A stretch of DNA of 64,000 nt, from NCBI RefSeq assembly GCF_034676705.1, contig NZ_JAUCBS010000013.1, positions 12,501-76,500 of the forward strand, given 5' to 3'. The position numbers and the translations under genes are program-made. This stretch comes from Gemmobacter sp. (GTDB lineage Bacteria; Pseudomonadota; Alphaproteobacteria; Rhodobacterales; Rhodobacteraceae). Shown piece after piece: positions 59,824-64,000 of the stretch; position 1 is the first letter of the stretch, and each line of letters starts with the position of its first letter. The notes beneath the pieces are model-generated. The model was not told the origin of the DNA, did no database searches, and was given only the letters and a program-made list of their open reading frames with translations.

Positions 59824-60512
59824 TACCCCACCTCCACCGGCGCGCCGGCCACCACCTCCTCGGGGGTGATCCGGCACGACAGGCCCAGCATCGCCACGCC
59901 CGCCGCCCGCGCCTGGTCAAAGGCCTCGGCATAGGCCGGGTCGATATCGGCGGCGATGCGGATGCGGTCGCAATCGTCGCGGGCCAGCAGATAGACCATC
60001 GCCGCCCGTTCGCCGCGCTGCACCGCCGCCGTCAGGGCCCGCAGGTGGCGGGCGCCGCGGGCCGTGCGGGTATCGGGGAATTCCGCCCAGCCGTTCCGTG
60101 CCAGCGTCACGCTTTTCACCTCGACCCAGACCGGCCCGTCGGCGCCCTCCAGCCGAAAGTCGATGCGGCTCTCGCTGTCCAGCCGCGCCTCGGGGCGGAT
60201 CGTGTCATAGGCGGGCAGGCCCGGAACGCCGCGCGCCTCCAGCGCCTCGGCCACCACGCGGTTGGCAATTCCGGTGTCGATCACCGCCATGCCGCCGGGC
60301 AATTCCACCAGCTTCCAGCCCCAGTCCAGCTTGCCCCCCGGCCGGGCCCGCGCCAGCCAGCAGCGCATGCCGGGATCGGCCAATCCGGTCATTGCCCCGG
60401 GATTGGGGCAATGCGCTGTCACGACAGTGCCATCCGGCATCTGCATATCCGCCAGAAAGCGCTTGTAGCGCAGATTCAACTGAGACGCGAAAAGAGGGGT
60501 AGGAAACCGCAT
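59823..60512 (-). CDS. sfsA: DNA/RNA nuclease SfsA (sugar fermentation stimulation protein)
   Basis: SfsA is a conserved nucleic-acid-binding protein with an N-terminal OB-like region and a C-terminal nuclease domain. The 229-residue protein has RYKRFLADMQMPDGTVVTAHCPNPGAM, ESRIDFRLEG, WVEVKSVTLARNGWAEFPD with the catalytic Asp and Glu-x-Lys, and TARGARHLRALTAA. The biological role is still debated. The start codon is in the divergent interval to the CinA-type gene at 60559. Confidence 0.93.
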   Translation of the reverse strand: MRFPTPLFASQLNLRYKRFLADMQMPDGTVVTAHCPNPGAMTGLADPGMRCWLARARPGGKLDWGWKLVELPGGMAVIDTGIANRVVAEALEARGVPGLPAYDTIRPEARLDSESRIDFRLEGADGPVWVEVKSVTLARNGWAEFPDTRTARGARHLRALTAAVQRGERAAMVYLLARDDCDRIRIAADIDPAYAEAFDQARAAGVAMLGLSCRITPEEVVAGAPVEVG

Positions 60513-60558
60513 GAACCCGGCCTATACCCGAATGAAAGCTGCCTTCAAGGAGGCCGAT

Positions 60559-61287
60559 ATGGCAAATCCTACCGCCGCCATGCTGGTGATAGGCGACGAA
60601 ATCCTGTCGGGTCGCACGCGCGATACCAACACGCACCATCTGGCCGGCGAGTTGACGCGTCACGGAATCCGGCTGATGGAAGTGCGGGTGGTCGCCGATG
60701 ACCAGCCGGCCATAATCGCGGCGCTGGACGCCCTGCGCAGCCGCTGGGACCATGTCTTCACCTCGGGCGGCATCGGCCCCACGCATGACGACATCACCGC
60801 CGATGCCGTCGCGGCCGCGTTCGGCGTCGCCATCGGCGTGCGCGACGATGCCCGCGCGCTGCTGGCGGCGCATTACGAACGCTCGGGGCTGGAATTCAAC
60901 ACCGCCCGCCAGCGCATGGCCCGCATCCCCGATGGCGCCGCGCTGATCGACAACCCGATTTCCATTGCCCCCGGGTTCACCATCGGCAACGTTCACGTCA
61001 TGGCCGGCGTGCCCACCGTGTTCGAGGCGATGGTGGCCAGCGTGCTGCCCACGCTGACCGGCGGGGCACCGCTGCTCAGCCAGTCGCTCCAGGTCAACCG
61101 GGGCGAGGGCGAGGTGGCCGAACCCTTCGGCGCGCTGGCCGCCGAATTCCCCGACCTGTCGATGGGCAGCTATCCCTTCATCCGCAACGGTGCGCATGGC
61201 ACCAATCTGGTGATCCGCGGCACCGACGGGGCGCAGGTGGATGCCGCCATGCAACGGCTGGTCGCCCTGTTCGGACGCCCGCAATGA
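60559..61287 (+). CDS. CinA-type competence/damage-inducible protein (molybdopterin-binding domain)
   Basis: The 242-residue product is the COG1058 N-terminal domain of CinA on its own: AAMLVIGDEILSGRTRDTNTHHLA, FTSGGIGPTHDDITADAVAAAFGV and the NVHVMAGVPTVFEAMVASV segment. The C-terminal nicotinamide mononucleotide deamidase domain (PncC) of full-length CinA is absent. Related proteins can act as ADP-ribose pyrophosphatase, but the role here is unknown. The ATG at 60559 with AAGGAGG five bases before it is clearly the start. It overlaps the next gene in an ATGA junction. Confidence 0.9.
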   Translation: MANPTAAMLVIGDEILSGRTRDTNTHHLAGELTRHGIRLMEVRVVADDQPAIIAALDALRSRWDHVFTSGGIGPTHDDITADAVAAAFGVAIGVRDDARALLAAHYERSGLEFNTARQRMARIPDGAALIDNPISIAPGFTIGNVHVMAGVPTVFEAMVASVLPTLTGGAPLLSQSLQVNRGEGEVAEPFGALAAEFPDLSMGSYPFIRNGAHGTNLVIRGTDGAQVDAAMQRLVALFGRPQ

Positions 61288-62027
61288 TGCTGCAATCCGG
61301 CCTGATCGTGCCCCCCACCATGTCGCGCCTGCTGACGGCGGTCGATGCCACCTGGCCCGCCGCCGCGCTGCACGAAGTGGGGCCGTGGCTGATCCGCGAA
61401 GGTCAGGGCGGCGGCAAGCGCGTATCGGCCGCCACCGCCCTTGGCACCGTGACCGAGGATGACATTCCCCTGGCCGAGGCCGCGCACCGCAAGCTGGGCC
61501 AGACCCCGCTGTTCTGGATCCGCCCCGGCGATGAAAAGCTTGATGCCCTGCTCGAGGCGCGCGGTTACCGCGTCGTCGATCCCGTCCACATCCGCGCGGC
61601 CCCCGTCGGCAGCTTCCCGGAACCCGAGCTGATGTTCAGCTTTCCACACTGGCCGCCGCTGGCGATGGCCTGCGACATCTGGCGCGATACCGGCATCGGC
61701 CCCGAACGGCAGGCGGTGATGATGCGGCCCCGCGGCCCCTCGACCTGCTTCATCGCGCGCAGCCCCGAGGCTGTCGATCGCGCCGCCGGCACGGCATTCG
61801 CCGCCATCGACGGCGACATTGCCATGATCCACGCCGTCGAGGTGCTGCCAAAGCTGCGTCGGCAGGGTTCCGCGCACAACATGCTGCGGTCTGCCGCCTG
61901 GTGGGCACAACAGAACGGGGCCAACTGGCTGGCGCTGGCCGTGACCCAGGCGAACGAGGGGGCCGCGCGACTCTATGCTTCCCTGAACATGGGCATTGTG
62001 GGACAGTATCACTATCGAAGCGCCTGA
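61284..62027 (+). CDS. GNAT family N-acetyltransferase
   Basis: The 247-residue protein has an N-terminal helix-rich region (SRLLTAVDATWPAAALHEVGPW) and a C-terminal GNAT domain: IDGDIAMIHAVEVLPKLRRQGSAHNML with the acetyl-CoA loop, AVTQANEGAARLYASLNM and a terminal YHYRSA. The pattern PWLIREGQGGGKRVSAA is also seen in similar alphaproteobacterial acetyltransferases. Substrate unknown. Coupled to the CinA-type gene by a four-base overlap. Confidence 0.87.
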   Translation: MMLQSGLIVPPTMSRLLTAVDATWPAAALHEVGPWLIREGQGGGKRVSAATALGTVTEDDIPLAEAAHRKLGQTPLFWIRPGDEKLDALLEARGYRVVDPVHIRAAPVGSFPEPELMFSFPHWPPLAMACDIWRDTGIGPERQAVMMRPRGPSTCFIARSPEAVDRAAGTAFAAIDGDIAMIHAVEVLPKLRRQGSAHNMLRSAAWWAQQNGANWLALAVTQANEGAARLYASLNMGIVGQYHYRSA

Positions 62028-62044
62028 CGACGGGCCGAGTGGTG

Positions 62045-63034
62045 ATGACCTTGTGCCTACGTCCAGTTTCCCGCAGCCTGCGGCGCCTTGCGGCCTTGGC
62101 GCTGGCGGTGAGCCTTGGCCTTGGGCCTGCGCAGGCGCTGGAAACCGCCTTTCCCCCCGGCACCGAACAGACGGCGATGCGGCTGGAACGCTTGGGCAGC
62201 TACGGCCTGCCCATCGGCCCGTGGTCGGACGGCAGCATGCTGACCCGCAAGACCGAAGGCCGCATCGAACAGACCTCCTGGCGCATCCCCGCCCCCGATC
62301 TGGGCACGCTGGATCTGCTCGCCCCCTTGCGCAGCGCGTTGCTGGCCGATGGCTGGCGGCTGATGTTCGAATGCGAGACGCTGGAGTGCGGCGGGTTCGA
62401 CTTTCGCTATTCCACCCAGGTGCTGCCGGAACCCGGCATGCATGTCGACCTGGGCGATTTCCGCTTTCTCTCGGCCCGCAAGGGCACCGCCCCGGCCGAA
62501 GAGCACCTCAGCCTGCTGGTCAGCCGGTCCACCGGGGCCGGCGCAGGCTATGTCCAGATGATCCGGGTCGGCCCGCCCGACCAGGCGGAACAGGTGCCCA
62601 CTCCCTCGACCAAGAATTTCATGGCGCTGGCCCCGCCGCCCTCGCCGGCAACCACCGAACCCGACATCGCCACGGCGCTGGAACGCGGGTCGCTGGTGCT
62701 GGACGGGCTGGAATTCGCCAGCGGCGCGGCCGATACCCCGCGCGGCGCCGATGCGGCGCTGGCCAGCCTGGCGGCCTATCTGGCCGCCCACCCCGACCGC
62801 ACCCTTGCGCTGGTCGGCCACACCGATGCCTCGGGCAGTCTCGATACCAACATCGCCCTGTCGAAACGCCGGGCCGAGGCGGTGCGCACCCGGCTGATCA
62901 AGGACCACGCCATCGCGCCCGCCCGCATCGTCGCGCTGGGGGCCGGGTTCATGGCGCCGCGCGACAGCAACCTGACCGACGCAGGCCGCGCCAGAAACAG
63001 GCGGGTCGAGGCCATGCTGACCTCGACCCGTTGA
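62045..63034 (+). CDS. OmpA-family peptidoglycan-binding protein
   Basis: The 329-residue protein has a signal sequence (LRRLAALALAVSLGLGPAQA) and, from about 210 to 325, an OmpA-like domain with LVGHTDASGSLDTNIALSKRRAEAVR and a closing NLTDAGRARNRRVE, the Asp and Arg that grip meso-diaminopimelate. The first 190 mature residues (RIEQTSWRIPAPDLGTLD, FECETLECGGFDFRY) form a domain seen in Rhodobacterales OmpA proteins of unknown role. The two Cys near CETLEC may form a disulfide. A GTG six bases upstream could also start it. Confidence 0.89.
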   Translation: MTLCLRPVSRSLRRLAALALAVSLGLGPAQALETAFPPGTEQTAMRLERLGSYGLPIGPWSDGSMLTRKTEGRIEQTSWRIPAPDLGTLDLLAPLRSALLADGWRLMFECETLECGGFDFRYSTQVLPEPGMHVDLGDFRFLSARKGTAPAEEHLSLLVSRSTGAGAGYVQMIRVGPPDQAEQVPTPSTKNFMALAPPPSPATTEPDIATALERGSLVLDGLEFASGAADTPRGADAALASLAAYLAAHPDRTLALVGHTDASGSLDTNIALSKRRAEAVRTRLIKDHAIAPARIVALGAGFMAPRDSNLTDAGRARNRRVEAMLTSTR

Positions 63035-63091
63035 GTTGGTCTTGTCGCACCTTTGACGCAGCGCCTTGACCCCCGGCGCCCGGGGAAGGTC

Positions 63092-63997
63092 TCACCAGCT
63101 GTCCGGCCCCTTGTCCGCATAATTGCGCACCAGGAAATCAATGAAAGCCCGCACCTTGGGCTGGGTAAAGCGGCCCGGCGGATAGACAGCATAGATGCCC
63201 ATGGTTTCAGCAGGCAGACCGGTGATTGCCTCTTCGACAAGCCCCTGCTTCATGGCATCGGCATACAGGAACGACGGCAGATAGGCGATGCCCAGCCCGG
63301 AAATCGCGGCATGCAGCAGCGATTGCCCGTCGTTCACCGTCAGCCAGCCGTTGGACCGCACCTGCCGCTTTTCCCCCGAGGGCGCGGTGATCTTCCAGAC
63401 GTTGCCATTGGCCTGACTGGAATAATGCAGCAGCTTGTGATCGTTCAGATCGTCGATCTTCAGCGGCCGGCCGAACTTCTGGAAATAGCCCGGCGCCCCG
63501 ATCATCCGCTTCGACGTATCGCACAGCTTGCGCGCGCGCAGCGTGCTGTCCTCTAGCTCGCCCACCCGGATCGCCATGTCGAACCCTTCGCTGATCAGTT
63601 CGACATAGCGGTTGTTCAGCACCATGTTGACGGTGATATCAGGGTATTCCTGAAGAAAGTCCCCCAGGATCGGCGACAGGTGGTTCACCCCGAAATCCGT
63701 CGCGACCGAAATGCGCAACAGGCCCGATGGCGCCGACTGCATGCTGGTCACCAGCGCATCCGCCTCGCCGGCATCGTTCAGCACGCGGCGCGCGCGGTCG
63801 TAATAGGCCAGCCCGATTTCGGTGGGGGAAACGCGCCGGGTGGTGCGGTTCAGCAACCGCGCGCCCAGCCGCGCCTCCAGCGCCGATACATGCTTGGAGA
63901 CCGCCGATTTCGAGATGCCCATCTTCTTCGCCGCGTCGGTGAATCCGCCCTGATCCACAACCGTGGCGAAGGCTTCCATTTCGGTCAGTCTGTCCAT
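63092..63997 (-). CDS. LysR-family transcriptional regulator
   Basis: The 301-residue protein has an N-terminal winged helix (TEMEAFATVVDQGGFTDAAKKMGISKSAVSKHVSALE in part, residues 4-41; RTTRRVSPTEIG as the wing) and a C-terminal effector-binding domain with GLLRISVATDFGVNHL and DFLVRNYAD at the end. The target genes cannot be told: its upstream side leaves the window after three bases. The family's usual pattern of controlling a divergent neighbour would point to a gene right of the window. Confidence 0.92.
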   Translation of the reverse strand: MDRLTEMEAFATVVDQGGFTDAAKKMGISKSAVSKHVSALEARLGARLLNRTTRRVSPTEIGLAYYDRARRVLNDAGEADALVTSMQSAPSGLLRISVATDFGVNHLSPILGDFLQEYPDITVNMVLNNRYVELISEGFDMAIRVGELEDSTLRARKLCDTSKRMIGAPGYFQKFGRPLKIDDLNDHKLLHYSSQANGNVWKITAPSGEKRQVRSNGWLTVNDGQSLLHAAISGLGIAYLPSFLYADAMKQGLVEEAITGLPAETMGIYAVYPPGRFTQPKVRAFIDFLVRNYADKGPDSW

Positions 63998-64000
63998 TGT

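Overview
The window is 64 kb of GC-rich chromosome from an alphaproteobacterium, most likely a member of the Rhodobacterales (Rhodobacter/Paracoccus/Gemmobacter-like). The evidence is the gene set and its order: a CcrM-type GANTC methyltransferase, the hemD-mic60-hemY cluster beside tsaD-gpsA, three adjacent peptide deformylase genes before fmt, the carboxynorspermidine pathway pair, a DUF5928 glycosyltransferase, and deoC beside a two-domain aldehyde dehydrogenase. The window is almost entirely coding. No gap between genes exceeds 300 bases, and I see no insertion sequence, prophage, CRISPR array or rRNA operon. It reads as stable core chromosome with a few accessory loci.

Layout. 1-6.9 kb: dapB (cut by the window edge), rbfA, envelope proteins (phosphodiester glycosidase, CAP lipoprotein, L,D-transpeptidase), a 58-residue exported peptide, ferrochelatase, a methyltransferase and comF. 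7-11.3 kb: a SorC-type regulator, deoC and a two-domain aldehyde dehydrogenase, a coherent deoxyribose-phosphate to acetaldehyde to acetate module. 11.3-14.3 kb: an EamA protein and a formylation/deformylation operon (three def genes and fmt), one def being a predicted pseudoenzyme. 14.5-26.5 kb: PatB/MalY, glucokinase, ccrM, rnhB, a membrane winged-helix protein, hisC, a ClpP-fold/SH3 periplasmic protein, an FAH-family hydrolase, a D,D-carboxypeptidase with SPOR domain, a HAD hydrolase and a compact ModA-like protein, then tRNA-Thr. 26.7-34.8 kb: hemD-mic60-hemY, diverging from tsaD-gpsA-yciI-EVE, then a single-chain acetate kinase/PduL phosphotransacylase fusion. 35.2-40 kb: an exopolysaccharide locus (epimerase, priming glycosyltransferase, YjbH, YjbF, YjbE-like peptide). 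40-49 kb: BrkB-family protein, tamA-tamB, the carboxynorspermidine operon and a GNAT. 49.6-52.7 kb: hpaR, hpaE and hpaD of homoprotocatechuate degradation. 52.7-64 kb: an MFS transporter, M32 carboxypeptidase, ctaA, a sulfotransferase and GT14/DUF5928 pair, hinT, sfsA, a CinA-type protein, a GNAT, an OmpA-family protein and a LysR regulator.

The most unusual signals are: (1) an intergenic element found eight times, made of GC-rich hairpins next to a conserved GGRTATTTG...GCRAAAG core, in no fixed orientation to its neighbours; (2) the AckA-PduL fusion; (3) a deformylase paralogue lacking both its metal-binding Cys and its catalytic Glu; (4) four GANTC sites within 45 bp just upstream of ccrM; (5) a two-TM protein carrying a C-terminal OmpR-type winged helix; (6) two small exported proteins with a shared N-terminal pattern. 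All product names rest on motifs read by eye; no database search was run.
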